DNA of 64,000 nt, taken from positions 62,001 to 126,000 of the forward strand of contig NZ_QGMZ01000001.1 of assembly GCF_003173335.1 (NCBI RefSeq). Reading direction: 5' to 3'. The position numbers were made by a program, and so were the translations under genes. Shown piece by piece: positions 1 through 7,987 of the stretch (positions are counted from its first letter, which is position 1; each line of letters opens with the position of its first letter). Origin of the DNA: Methanospirillum stamsii. Lineage in GTDB: Archaea; Halobacteriota; Methanomicrobia; Methanomicrobiales; Methanospirillaceae. The notes below the pieces were generated by a model. The model worked only from the letters and a program-made list of their open reading frames with translations. It searched no databases and had not been told where the DNA came from.

Positions 1-376
1 CCTGAACTATTTCTGCGATAGAGGTCACCGTCTTTGTCCGGTCACGGTCAGTAATTCCGGTAAAGGTATCGCGGTGATTTACCCATAGTGAGAAGGACGA
101 ATTATTAGAAGGATCGTACGGGATGTCTCCGAGTTTTTCGACCATGGCACAATTCCGGAGGACTTCCCGTGCAAAGGGAAGACCTAAGGTTTGTGCTGCA
201 AGGAACGGAATTGCAGTGCAGATAAGCCCACCGGCTTCATTTCTCATCCGGCAGATATCCGGAGCGGTTATCATATCCGAACGGATGGCGAGATCTGTTT
301 CACGTTCACGGTCATCAAAATCATACAGCAGGACCATTTCACCCTGCCTGAGTGCAGAATATGCGTCAATATTCAT
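1..376 (-). CDS. ribB: 3,4-dihydroxy-2-butanone 4-phosphate synthase, partial (3' end outside window)
   Basis: The reverse strand from 376 reads MNIDAYSALRQGEMVLLYDF, then DDRERETDLAIRSD, with a later RMRNEAGGLICTAIP segment. This is the RibB pattern: an acidic metal-binding stretch near the N-terminus, then the RxxxGGLIC segment. RibB converts ribulose 5-phosphate to the four-carbon unit of riboflavin. About 125 residues are present; the remainder lies beyond the left edge. The start overlaps the stop of the upstream kinase gene as ATGA (373-376), so the two genes are translationally coupled in one operon. This is an archaeal-size monofunctional form as far as can be seen. Confidence 0.85.
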   Translation of the reverse strand, partial: MNIDAYSALRQGEMVLLYDFDDRERETDLAIRSDMITAPDICRMRNEAGGLICTAIPFLAAQTLGLPFAREVLRNCAMVEKLGDIPYDPSNNSSFSLWVNHRDTFTGITDRDRTKTVTSIAEIVQ

Positions 377-1038
377 AATGTCACCTCTATTGATACTTCA
401 TCCCCGTCTTCAAGAGAGAACCTCTTTCGAAGCCCTTCAGGGGAGATAATTTCAAGGAGTTCTTCCGGGTAATGAGTCCGGCCAGGAATGACAATTCCAC
501 ACGGAACATCCCGAAAAAAACAGGGCAGACATTTAACATTCCCAAATGTCCTGCCTTCTGATTCAAACCCCTGGGCTATCTTCCAGTCAGCTCCGGAGAG
601 TCGTTTTCGCTGGAGTGTTGAAGTCTGATGTAGTCTGACGTTCAGGGTTCCGGGAAAGGGAGTAAACCCAAGTAATCCCTGAAACTGATCAGTGTACTTA
701 GGAAGGCTCATATAATATGCACCTTCACCAAGTCCGGACTGGACTATCCCGCAAAGAATAATGGTCTTTTCCTGTCTGCCAAACAGCCGGTAATAATCAC
801 AGTATTCCTGCCGGAGTGCATCTTCTCCGGTATTTGTAATGGTTACCTGTTGTCCGTCGGTTCCAAGCACCCGGGTTATCAGTTGCTGCTGCTCTAACGA
901 GCGTAATCTTCGGGATGCGGTCTGGGGACTAAAGCCTAATTCGGATCCAAGACTTAATGTTTTGAGGAAAACAGGAGCATTCAGACCACCCATGAGGGCA
1001 ATCCGTTTGATACATTCCAGATCCTCCGGAGCAACCAT
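373..1038 (-). CDS. rbkR: HTH regulator fused to CTP-dependent riboflavin kinase (RbkR type)
   Basis: This 221-residue protein has two parts. Residues about 1-90 form a winged helix-turn-helix (GFSPQTASRRLRSLEQQQLI). Residues about 95-221 match the archaeal CTP-dependent riboflavin kinase: GIVQSGLGEGAYYMSLPKY near the domain start, GFTPFPGTLNVRL, then CLPCFF and an EDGDEVSIEV end. The enzyme uses CTP to phosphorylate riboflavin to FMN. In the family, HTH-fused forms also regulate riboflavin genes. It overlaps ribB by four bases, so a regulator-kinase and a biosynthetic gene share a transcript. A perfect palindrome lies 37 bp upstream of the ATG and is the natural candidate for self-regulation. 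Confidence 0.9.
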   Translation of the reverse strand: MVAPEDLECIKRIALMGGLNAPVFLKTLSLGSELGFSPQTASRRLRSLEQQQLITRVLGTDGQQVTITNTGEDALRQEYCDYYRLFGRQEKTIILCGIVQSGLGEGAYYMSLPKYTDQFQGLLGFTPFPGTLNVRLHQTSTLQRKRLSGADWKIAQGFESEGRTFGNVKCLPCFFRDVPCGIVIPGRTHYPEELLEIISPEGLRKRFSLEDGDEVSIEVTL

Positions 1039-1074
1039 ATAATATCATATCTGGGATGGATCCTATTAATGTGT

Positions 1075-1088
1075 TTCCATATATGGAA
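1075..1088. promoter_or_regulatory. Candidate RbkR operator, 14-bp palindrome
   Basis: TTCCATATATGGAA is a perfect palindrome 37 bp upstream of the rbkR start. A further half-site ATGGAA follows at about 1103. Position and symmetry suit a dimeric winged-helix regulator. That RbkR binds it is inferred. Confidence 0.5.
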
Positions 1089-1212
1089 GAGATCCCACAA
1101 ATGGAAGGTGAGGTATCACTGGTCATCGGGGAGATTCAGATTTTACTTTGAAAAGATAATAGATATGGAGTAGTTGTAAACGTCTGGATAAAAACGCTGA
1201 TCCGGGATAATA

Positions 1213-1503
1213 ATGAAAGATATTTGCAATAGATGTGGGTATTGCTGCAGTTACATGGCCGATGTTTTTGGTATTGTGGAGCAGACGGGCCCCTTTGAAT
1301 ACCGGATACAGTATCTTATAACCGGAGTAGAGCAGATTGTCACCATCGATCCGGATAAAAAAGATCTTTTTACCAATACGACCATCCACGATAAACGTCC
1401 ACTTGCATGTCCCTTTCTCCGATTTGATGGTGATAACCTTGCTGTCTGCACCGTTCATCAAACAAGAACGGATCTCTGCCGGATGTATTTTTGTGGGAGA
1501 TAA
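1213..1503 (+). CDS. YkgJ-family cysteine cluster protein
   Basis: This 96-residue protein begins MKDICNRCGYCCSYMADVFG and later has CPFLRFDGDNLAVCTVHQ and CRMYFC. The spaced cysteines (CxxCGxCC, then C-x13-C-x8-C-x3-C) are the signature of the YkgJ/UPF0153 putative zinc- or iron-chelating family. The biochemical role of the family is not settled. It is divergent from rbkR and no operon partner is seen. It is about the minimal length for this family. Confidence 0.75.
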   Translation: MKDICNRCGYCCSYMADVFGIVEQTGPFEYRIQYLITGVEQIVTIDPDKKDLFTNTTIHDKRPLACPFLRFDGDNLAVCTVHQTRTDLCRMYFCGR

Positions 1504-1533
1504 TCTAAATTCTTACTCCCACCCGACCCCGAG

Positions 1534-1656
1534 TCAGTTGAGCTGCTGCTCCAGATCTCCAGCATGCCAGACATCGTCAGCATCATAATATCCTTCAAGA
1601 ATATGCCAAAGGTTCAGACAGAGCGGGCAGCGGATCTTCTTCTGCTCCGGATCCAT
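1534..1656 (-). CDS. Small zinc-ribbon-like protein, possibly 5'-truncated
   Basis: The frame reads MDPEQKKIRCPLCLNLWHIL and ends DLEQQLN, 40 residues from the ATG at 1656. One CPLC knuckle is visible. The frame stays open upstream to about 1750 with coding-like sequence (GFSGNSIIVWSRDSLRPDEF) but no ATG, GTG or TTG. The gene may therefore have lost its 5' end, or the short form may be the real one. No function is recognised. Confidence 0.4.
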   Translation of the reverse strand: MDPEQKKIRCPLCLNLWHILEGYYDADDVWHAGDLEQQLN

Positions 1657-1801
1657 CAGAAATTCATCCGGACGGAGAGAATCCCTACTCCATACTATAA
1701 TGCTATTGCCCGAGAATCCGGATGAGGATACCGAAATCTCCTTTTGCAGAGATCAGATTCACAGGAGATTGATAACATATCAGAACTAATAGGAATATAC
1801 T

Positions 1802-1963
1802 ATGACTGGCGAAGGAATTACGAACGCCCCCGCTGCCCTAAAAGATCCAGTCTCGTACCCGATACCTCCCAGTTCAAGCCTTACCAACCGGATTTATGGG
1901 GTATTTCAGATTCAGGACGAATCAGTAATTGAAGAGATTGCTGAAAGTGACATCCTTGAATAA
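1802..1963 (+). CDS. Small protein upstream of a PIN toxin, candidate antitoxin
   Basis: A 53-residue frame starts MTGEGITNAPAALKDPVSYP and ends in an acidic tail (ESVIEEIAESDILE). It lies directly upstream of, and in the same frame as, the PIN-domain gene. Gene order and size fit VapB-like antitoxins, but no AbrB, RHH or Phd motif is visible. The antitoxin role is inferred from position only. Confidence 0.45.
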   Translation: MTGEGITNAPAALKDPVSYPIPPSSSLTNRIYGVFQIQDESVIEEIAESDILE

Positions 1964-2014
1964 TATCAGAGACTTGCCCTCCGGCCCAGGGTAATTGTTG
2001 ATACCAACATTTTT

Positions 2015-2458
2015 GTGTACCTCACGGCTCCTCACCCACGGTTGGGACCAGTTTGCAGAGATCTCGTCTATCGTGTTGAAACCGGAGATATTCAAGGGTA
2101 CATTCCTCATCCGGTTGTGTATGAAATCCTGCACCGCCTGATGATAGAAGAGATAATCAGGTCAGGAGAGGCACCTGAAGGTATTTCAGCGGTGAGATAC
2201 CTGAAAAATAAACCTGAAGCGATTCAACACATGACCCTGGCATGGGATGTATTCTCTGTCCTGAGGAGTATCGGATTTGAACTGATACCCGATAGCCCGA
2301 CCACGCCGGATCGCACCTTCCATCTCTCACGTACCTGTCAGCTCCTTGCGAAAGATGCTGCAATCGCAGCGATTGCACAGGAAACAGGAATATGCAACAT
2401 TGCGACAAATGATCTCGATTTTACAAGAGTTCCATTTTTAACCGTATGGAGACCCTGA
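2015..2458 (+). CDS. PIN-domain ribonuclease toxin; N-terminus lacks a normal start
   Basis: The protein has the PIN (VapC-type) layout: an N-terminal strand RVIVDTNIFVYL carrying the first catalytic Asp, VVYEILHRLM carrying the second acidic residue, and a C-terminal DAAIAAIAQETGICNIATND with the last two. Such proteins are metal-dependent RNases. The given GTG start at 2015 would delete the first strand and its Asp, which lie at 1991-2014. The frame is open back to 1964, just after the TAA of the upstream small gene, but has no ATG, GTG or TTG there. Either an unusual start is used or the gene is damaged. Confidence 0.6.
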   Translation: MYLTAPHPRLGPVCRDLVYRVETGDIQGYIPHPVVYEILHRLMIEEIIRSGEAPEGISAVRYLKNKPEAIQHMTLAWDVFSVLRSIGFELIPDSPTTPDRTFHLSRTCQLLAKDAAIAAIAQETGICNIATNDLDFTRVPFLTVWRP

Positions 2459-2580
2459 ATCCAACGGAGAAAAGATTTCAATGAAATATCCTGATAAAAA
2501 AATGTCACTCGCCTCAAACTCACCCTACTGATCAGTAAATCTCATACCCGCTTTTCCTGAAAAATGCAATTGTGAGTGTA

Positions 2581-2837
2581 ATGGATATACCTATGACGGA
2601 TAAACAAAAAACCAGGGTAATTGAAGCCGAAAAAAACAGAGTGGTGAGGTTACCATCACCCAGATATCCGAGTATCTGATTTCAGCAGGGGTTGAGAGTT
2701 GTCCCTTGTTCAATACCCTAAATGAACTAATCCGGACCAATAAAATGATTATTGATAACCAGGGACTTCTCTGCTGGACCTATAATCCCACTCTAACAGC
2801 CCATTATCGAGCCCATCCAGAACTCCGTGTTCGATGA
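2581..2837 (+). pseudogene. Small gene split by a -1 frameshift at A-AAA-AAC
   Basis: The frame from ATG 2581 reads MDIPMTDKQKTRVIEAEKN and soon stops. The -1 frame continues as SGEVTITQISEYLISAGVE to a TGA at 2835-2837, giving about 85 residues if joined. The switch point is the run at 2630-2637, and 2631-2637 is A-AAA-AAC in the zero frame, the classical slippery heptamer. This is either a one-base indel in a homopolymer or programmed frameshifting. The downstream part (TITQISEYLISAG, NTLNELIRTNKMIIDNQG) looks like a small winged helix. Confidence 0.5.
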
Positions 2838-2995
2838 AACAGTTTAGTACAAGAATTATAGAACCTGACCAATTCCTTCTCCTTCGGATGTCAGGGTCAA
2901 TATTTAATTTAAATCTTGAAAAATCTCAACAGGCCTGACATTGAAAATATCAGACAGTATGTGTGATAAACAAAGTTCCCGATAAGTTATCTGAC
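2838..2995. other. Non-coding spacer
   Basis: No open frame, stem-loop or repeat was found here. It is the gap between two converging transcription units. Confidence 0.4.
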
Positions 2996-3145
2996 TCATT
3001 CGCTTGGATGTGACCGATACAGGCGGATCGCTTCTCTGATGAGTTCACGGCCCTTATTGGTTATTGTTGGATTTTCCATGTATCTATAGAACTTTTTCGC
3101 ATCATCCCCTTCCAGGACAAGGCCGATATCTATTGGTTTTGCCAT
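2996..3145 (-). CDS. Small conserved-looking protein, copy 2 of a tandem pair
   Basis: This 49-residue protein starts MAKPIDIGLVLEGDDAKKFY and ends EAIRLYRSHPSE. GGGGGTGAG lies upstream of the ATG as a strong ribosome site. It shares a pattern with its upstream neighbour: MA[KE]P, an I-L/V-[LT]-x-x-D-D-A-[KR]-[KR]-F core and a basic C-terminal helix. The pair looks like a local duplication. Size, charge and context with toxin genes suggest antitoxin-like proteins, but the family is not recognised. Confidence 0.6.
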   Translation of the reverse strand: MAKPIDIGLVLEGDDAKKFYRYMENPTITNKGRELIREAIRLYRSHPSE

Positions 3146-3255
3146 AAATACTCACCCCCTGTAAGATATGATAGGAATTGTAAGAATAAATAATTGATCT
3201 GATAAGGAAAGGAGAAATATATTAAAACAATCCCAGTAGAATCAAGATCCATTTA

Positions 3256-3408
3256 TTAGATTTTGAGATTTTGAGCAATTTGTCGGGCCCGTCTGGCTGC
3301 AGCTTTGCTCCGGTCATTTTCATATTTAAACGGATCACTATCGTATTCATGAAAACGCCGGGCATCATCCTTTGTGAGAATTATTAATGTATTGAAAGGT
3401 TCTGCCAT
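3256..3408 (-). CDS. Small conserved-looking protein, copy 1 of a tandem pair
   Basis: This 50-residue protein starts MAEPFNTLIILTKDDARRFH and ends in a basic helix (AAARRARQIAQNLKI). AGGAGGT sits a few bases before the ATG. It parallels the 49-residue protein downstream on the same strand: same length, DDA-[KR]-[KR]-F core, and basic C-terminus. The two genes are separated by about 110 bp. No function is assigned. Confidence 0.6.
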   Translation of the reverse strand: MAEPFNTLIILTKDDARRFHEYDSDPFKYENDRSKAAARRARQIAQNLKI

Positions 3409-3638
3409 TTTCTACCTCCTAACAGATATGAAATTTCGAAAAACCTGAAATTTACATTATTTATGTATTGTAATACATTAATTCATTCCTCTCATCCTTT
3501 TGATAGATGAAGAATTTTAGGTCAATTCGGGCAATTGGATACGTGGATGGAAAACCAAGTCCTGACAGAAAAGGGAAAAGACAGGCATGGGCCATATAAC
3601 ATGCAATCTCCCAGGATATCAGTTAATTAATACACATA

Positions 3639-4799
3639 TCACGATGACTTACGAATATACGCCTGATCCGGATGAGTCTTCTTTTCAGGATACCGGGGAA
3701 CCAGAAGGCCCCTTTGCACCATGGTCCGGATATAATTATTCCGAATCACTCTTTCACTCCGGTTTAATATCAATGCAATATCACCAAGGGTCTGAAAATG
3801 ATCAGAGCAGATATCAAGAATGAATAATTCCATCTCTTCCTTGGGGATATTTTTCCGCCCCCTCATTCCTTTTTCAATCCTCTCTGCCAAGGGAACAGAA
3901 CCGGTACTTATGAGCGAAAGAGACAGGGCATTCTCTGAATGTGACAAGCTGGGATCCAAATGTGACAAGCTCCCCTCTGAATGTGACAAGCCGGACTCCC
4001 CTTTATCATCGGTAAGATGACTCATGGTGATGGTACCCTGAGGCCGTTTCTTCGGATAATAGACTCTTCCTCGTGACTCTCCTTCCGGAACGAGAAACCC
4101 CTGATCCACCAGAATCTTCAGATCTTTTGTCAGATCAGAAGGATGGATCCCTGACATCTTCCGGATCCGCTTATGAGTTACTTCACCATCAGAATAGGCC
4201 AATGCAAGAGCGATCTTCTGCTCATGGGAGAGTGCATGAAATAATACTCCATAAGTAGAATCAAGATATGACAGAATATTCTCTGGGAAGAGGTGTATCA
4301 TGCAGAGGGTCAGGGTCGTCGTATCCGGTCCGAATGACTCGACATAATGAGGATTGCGGTACTGCTCCTGTGCCCAGTTTGAAAAGATACTGGGAATACC
4401 TGATCCTGCCTGGTCCCCAAATCCTACCATCCGGAACATGACCTGCAATGCACGGTTCCGGCAGTCACTTGTACCACCATGAGCTGCCAGTTCGAGAGGG
4501 ATCCGCATTGTTCCAGGATTTCTGAATATGATCCGGTCCACCCGCTTTTCAACAAGGATAGAGACTGAACTTGAATAGTCTGCATGAATGAGAGCATTTA
4601 CTAATGCTTCCCGGATGGCTGCCTCTGCCGGGGTATCTTCCACCCGTTGCCCATCATGGAGATGAAACCCTGATCCGGGTGAATCAAGCACGAAAGGATT
4701 ACAAGGAAGGGAAATGTCAGACACTTTCGGAAGTAATGGCAGAACTTGGAGACTCTTTTGAGTAAGTTCACGGTTTTTATCTCTCCCGGAGCAAAGCAC
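3639..4799 (-). CDS. AlbA/HATPase-type ATP-binding regulator, N-terminally truncated
   Basis: The protein (386 residues from a GTG) carries an HATPase_c_4 region: EAAIREALVNALIHADYSSS, then RIIFRNPGTMRIP, and GDQAGSGIPSIF. This matches RecG-C-like Schlafen AlbA_2 ATPases. Winged-helix segments follow (GEVTHKRIRKMSGIHPSDLTKDLKILVDQGF). A low-complexity stretch with repeated LSHxxxSLSHxD units separates them from a last HTH. The usual N-terminal AlbA_2 domain is absent. The frame opens only 14 codons further upstream (to 4841) before a TGA, so the 5' half appears deleted. It abuts a truncated relE on the other side of 4850. Confidence 0.65.
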   Translation of the reverse strand: MLCSGRDKNRELTQKSLQVLPLLPKVSDISLPCNPFVLDSPGSGFHLHDGQRVEDTPAEAAIREALVNALIHADYSSSVSILVEKRVDRIIFRNPGTMRIPLELAAHGGTSDCRNRALQVMFRMVGFGDQAGSGIPSIFSNWAQEQYRNPHYVESFGPDTTTLTLCMIHLFPENILSYLDSTYGVLFHALSHEQKIALALAYSDGEVTHKRIRKMSGIHPSDLTKDLKILVDQGFLVPEGESRGRVYYPKKRPQGTITMSHLTDDKGESGLSHSEGSLSHLDPSLSHSENALSLSLISTGSVPLAERIEKGMRGRKNIPKEEMELFILDICSDHFQTLGDIALILNRSERVIRNNYIRTMVQRGLLVPRYPEKKTHPDQAYIRKSS

Positions 4800-4866
4800 G
4801 ACCTGGCAAAGCTTCCTTGGACCTGCACGAAGACCCTCTAATCAACCCTTGCGGAACTGGAACTAA

Positions 4867-5037
4867 TTAGACAATTCCAGAGAAAAACTGGGACCGTTGA
4901 AAGGGAAAGGAAAAGGATTGTACTCAATCCGGACCGGTGAATACCGAGCGATATTAGAGATTATAGACGAGAAACTGGTGCTCCTGGTCATCGAAGCAGA
5001 TCGCCGGAAGACGATATACCGTAAATACCAGAGTTGA
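4867..5037 (+). pseudogene. RelE/ParE-type toxin remnant
   Basis: The frame LDNSREKLGPLKGKGKGLYS continues IRTGEYRAILEIIDEKLVLL and ends RRKTIYRKYQS. This is the C-terminal two thirds of a RelE-family mRNA interferase (LKG...GLYSIRxGEYRAI, then DRRKxIYR). A TAA precedes it in frame (4864-4866), no start codon is available, and the N-terminal helices are missing. No antitoxin gene is adjacent. It lies against the truncated 5' end of the AlbA/HATPase gene, suggesting one deletion removed parts of both. Confidence 0.65.
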
Positions 5038-5369
5038 TTGGACAATCTTTCTTATCTCTTGTAATCTTCATACTCTCTGATACGAGGTAAATTGACCTTA
5101 TTTCCGGGTATAAATCCGAGACCAGTATGGGACCGGAACTTGTTACAGAGATATCGGCAGTAAGAGAATCATCTCCCCTCATAGACCGAGTGATCTCTTA
5201 AGCATCCGCAGCCATAACCCGAGAGGCATATGTCCCGTTGTCGGTCTGCCCTGAACTCGCAAACAGGAAAGATCCATCGGTGGTGAATAGTAGAGACATA
5301 ATCAGCAGCATCGAACAGACCGGCGAGAACCAGGAGCAAACCCCCGGAAACAACAAATTTCCAATTCAT
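4988..5369 (-). pseudogene. Secreted-protein gene with frameshift and nonsense codon
   Basis: A signal-peptide-like start (MNWKFVVSGGLLLVLAGLFD) runs in one frame. The next frame then carries TTDGSFLFASSGQTDNGTYA, RVMAADA-stop-EITRSM and LTADISVTSSGPILVSDLYP. Joining them needs one frameshift near 5280 and reading through a TAA, probably once CAA. The 3' end runs into the relE remnant. The composition is that of an exported archaeal protein; the original function is unknown. Confidence 0.45.
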
Positions 5370-5492
5370 TTTCCCGCCTCGGCTCTGAAAAAAGAAAAGG
5401 GATTATGCGAGAATACCACCGTTGTCAGGTATTGGCACAGGTTTCGATAGCAGTGACAATTGCATCTGCTTCGTAAGTAGACGGTGATAGAA

Positions 5493-5958
5493 TCACGTAT
5501 CCGTAACGGTATATTTCTCCCCGCTCGGGTGATTGAACTTGATCTGAACACTGAACCCATCCTCATAATTGTCATGGATGGAATAAACCATTGCCGAGTT
5601 CAGGACTGCGGTCCTGAAGACGGTTCTGATATGAGTGTTTAAACCTGCCAAAGTATTGTCAGTGACACTGATCCCTCCAACCGTCTTGGCCAGGGCATTT
5701 TCATAGACCACTTTTCCGGAATACCGCTCGGTTCTTTTCAGACAACCATCAATGGTTGCCCCGTATGACATAATCCATACAACCCCAGGGGTTGTTGGTG
5801 ATAATGTCAGTGATGAGATTCTGGAACGTGGTCATGTTCTCAATCGGTGCGGTGAGCATCCGTACAGAACTCTTTACGGTGCTCTTTGCAACAAAGTCTG
5901 ACCCTTTTTGCCTTCCTCCATCCGGATAAACCGGTGATAGTAGATTTGGTTTAAGTAT
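5493..5958 (-). pseudogene. Frameshifted fragment of a NPWGC-motif secreted protein
   Basis: One frame carries NLLSPVYPDGGRQKGSDFVA, NMTTFQNLITDIITNNPWGC and then shifts near 5775 to SYGATIDGCLKRTERYSGKV, ending GEKYTVTDT. No start codon exists in the first frame, which opens at a stop at 5959. The NPWGC segment recurs in the truncated gene at 8148-9833 (IIAENPWGC), so these are relatives. The gene is both 5'-truncated and frameshifted. Confidence 0.5.
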
Positions 5959-6175
5959 TTAAATACCTAAAAAAGAAGAGAGAAAGGAGGAGAGTTTGTT
6001 TTTAATTTAGAGAACGGATAGCGTGTATGTGTGGGTAGCTGAGATAATTGAACATGCAACAGAAAGTGATCCCATTTTTGTGTCACGATAGTTTGGGGTG
6101 TTTCGTCATATTCATCTCACAAATTCAATTCTTTGCTTTCCCATTGAAATTGAACGATATTGTTGAAGAATGAGG

Positions 6176-6185
6176 TATTTATATT
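6176..6185 (+). promoter_or_regulatory. TATA-like box for the Shedu-like gene
   Basis: TATTTATATT lies about 28 bp before the ATG at 6209. That spacing would start transcription at or next to the ATG, consistent with a leaderless archaeal mRNA. No Shine-Dalgarno sequence is present. Confidence 0.4.
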
Positions 6186-6208
6186 GAATGTGAAATTGAA
6201 AAGATATT

Positions 6209-6862
6209 ATGCAAAATGATAATCAACGAAATTTATTAAGTAAAACATATAACATGGCTACTCCTCCGGAAATGGCAATGAGATGGGAAGAATATGAAAA
6301 CCTTATTTTCACTCAATGGCAAGAATTACTCAATCATAATCCTAAACCATCAGAAATAGAAATACAATCATTTTTAGAACAATATCCTTCTTTGGTCCCT
6401 GGTGCATACAATATTGTTGGTGGTGAAAGCGGACACCCACCTACCCCTCATGGATTAATTTCTCAACCAACGCTTCCATCCTATCATAGTTACATACCTG
6501 ATTTTCTGTGGATATCTCATAATAGCTCATGTGTTGAGCCTGTTTTTATTGAAATTGAATCCCCTAAAAAAAGATGGTTCACAAACAGTGGGACTTTTTC
6601 ACAGGATTTTAATCAAGCATTAGGTCAATTAGAAGATTGGAGAGTGTGGATAAAAGAACCCATTAACCAGATTTCTTTCAAATCATTTTATGGATTAGAT
6701 AAATATCCATATAATGAGAGAGCTTTTGTCCCATATTTCGTATTAATATATGGGCGGAGGGAGGAAGCCACATCGAATCCAAATTGGAATAAAAAGCGTC
6801 ACGAAAAAGAAAAGGATGATCTCAAGATTATGACATTTGATAGATTAACACCACATTATTAA
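6209..6862 (+). CDS. Shedu-like (DUF4263) nuclease, ends at an in-frame stop
   Basis: The protein contains a PD-(D/E)xK-like core: SYIPDFLWIS, then PVFIEIESPKKRWF, and QDFNQALGQLEDWRVWI. It also has the FLEQYPSLVPGAYN segment typical of DUF4263/Shedu proteins. Shedu acts in anti-phage defence as a nuclease. The frame ends at TAA 6860-6862 but coding continues in the same frame for 83 codons. The gene is A+T-rich (AAA, ATT, TTA codons), unlike its neighbours, which points to recent acquisition. Whether the 217-residue product is active is unknown; the proposed catalytic residues are all upstream of the stop. Confidence 0.65.
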   Translation: MQNDNQRNLLSKTYNMATPPEMAMRWEEYENLIFTQWQELLNHNPKPSEIEIQSFLEQYPSLVPGAYNIVGGESGHPPTPHGLISQPTLPSYHSYIPDFLWISHNSSCVEPVFIEIESPKKRWFTNSGTFSQDFNQALGQLEDWRVWIKEPINQISFKSFYGLDKYPYNERAFVPYFVLIYGRREEATSNPNWNKKRHEKEKDDLKIMTFDRLTPHY

Positions 6863-6865
6863 ACT

Positions 6866-7114
6866 CGTCAATGTGTCTGTCTTAAAGTACTTGAGGTAAA
6901 CGGGAAGAAAATCTACAAAACGATATCTGTTCCCGCTACCTTAACATGGTCTCCTGGACTCGCTCAAGAACGATCATACTATTCAAATTTAGATTCTGCA
7001 ATTTCTGATAATATCCACATACCAGAAGCACGAAAGGAGTTCTTAATTCAAAGACTTGATTATTGGAATGAATGGTCAAAAAATCCAAGTGTCTATGGAT
7101 TTGAAGAAGAGTAA
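6866..7114 (+). pseudogene. 3' continuation of the Shedu-like gene after the stop
   Basis: Directly after the TAA at 6860-6862, with 6863-6865 as the next codon, the same frame reads CVCLKVLEVNGKKIYKTISV, TLTWSPGLAQERSYYSNLD and ends SVYGFEEE at TAA 7112-7114. Codon use matches the upstream part. One nonsense change would explain the break. No own start or ribosome site is visible. Confidence 0.55.
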
Positions 7115-7168
7115 AATCGCTTGACCAATTCCATAGGGCAATTATTTTATTCCTAATTTTTGGATTCT

Positions 7169-7987
7169 TTAAGTAGGTTGAATTTTTCTTTCTAAATTTA
7201 GAATTTTTTCTTGATTCTTTAGAGATGGATAGGCATTTTGTATCAATTTAACCAGATTTAACGATTCTAAAAAGAAATTTTCAGTATGATAAATTTTTAA
7301 GACTGGAGTTATTCTCTCAATATAGATTTCTCTGTAATTATCAGGTAATTCTCGACCATATCCTAAATACTGATTCTCTAACTCCTGAATTTTAATGTTA
7401 AGTAAATCAAACTTGAAATACGTTTTAGCAACAATCTCCCGCATTCCTTCATTAAACCCTTCAGACATATCAGATCCAAAGAATCCCTTAGTGATAAAAT
7501 AGTAATACGCGGTATTTGGGAGATATTTAAGATAGAAATTATTGCCAGACCCCCAATTAGTGAACGATGATAATTTATCAAATCCAATCCAATCGCGATT
7601 TGTTGCTCTATCCCTAACTCTTTCAAACTGATGATTTAATCCCTCATCAGATAACCGTTCTAAATTATCGAATAATTCATCGACAAGATTAGACAAAGCT
7701 TCAAAAAATTCTTTTTCTTGGTTTTTAGAAAAAGTATAGTTTATGAATGCAAGCGACAAAGTAACGGTAATGAGAACCTGGATTACTAAATTAGGAATTT
7801 CGCGAGCATTTTGATCTATCGTAAATAAATGATATGTAATGAAATAGTACAATCCCAAAATAATGAATATCACAATTAGATAGATAATTAAATTCCATAT
7901 TGCAGAGGATTTCATCCATATATTAGAAAGGTGCATAACATTATTCCTTTTTTGATTAATAAAAATAAGACGCAATACTGTTTTCAT
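7169..7987 (-). CDS. Two-helix membrane protein of unknown function
   Basis: This 272-residue protein has two hydrophobic segments near residues 31-53 (IWNLIIYLIVIFIILGLYYF) and 68-86 (IPNLVIQVLITVTLSLAFIN). A soluble C-terminal domain of about 180 residues follows, rich in aromatic and acidic residues. No family is recognised. It is A+T-rich like the convergent Shedu-like gene. Its ATG overlaps the stop of a broken HTH gene as ATGA, so the two were once an operon. Start may also be the internal Met at residue 18 (MHLSNIWMKSS). Confidence 0.6.
   Translation of the reverse strand: MKTVLRLIFINQKRNNVMHLSNIWMKSSAIWNLIIYLIVIFIILGLYYFITYHLFTIDQNAREIPNLVIQVLITVTLSLAFINYTFSKNQEKEFFEALSNLVDELFDNLERLSDEGLNHQFERVRDRATNRDWIGFDKLSSFTNWGSGNNFYLKYLPNTAYYYFITKGFFGSDMSEGFNEGMREIVAKTYFKFDLLNIKIQELENQYLGYGRELPDNYREIYIERITPVLKIYHTENFFLESLNLVKLIQNAYPSLKNQEKILNLERKIQPT

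Noticed and set aside
6860-6862. Pyrrolysine or selenocysteine decoding of the Shedu-like stop
   Set aside because: The codon is TAA. Pyrrolysine uses TAG and selenocysteine TGA, so recoding by these routes does not apply.
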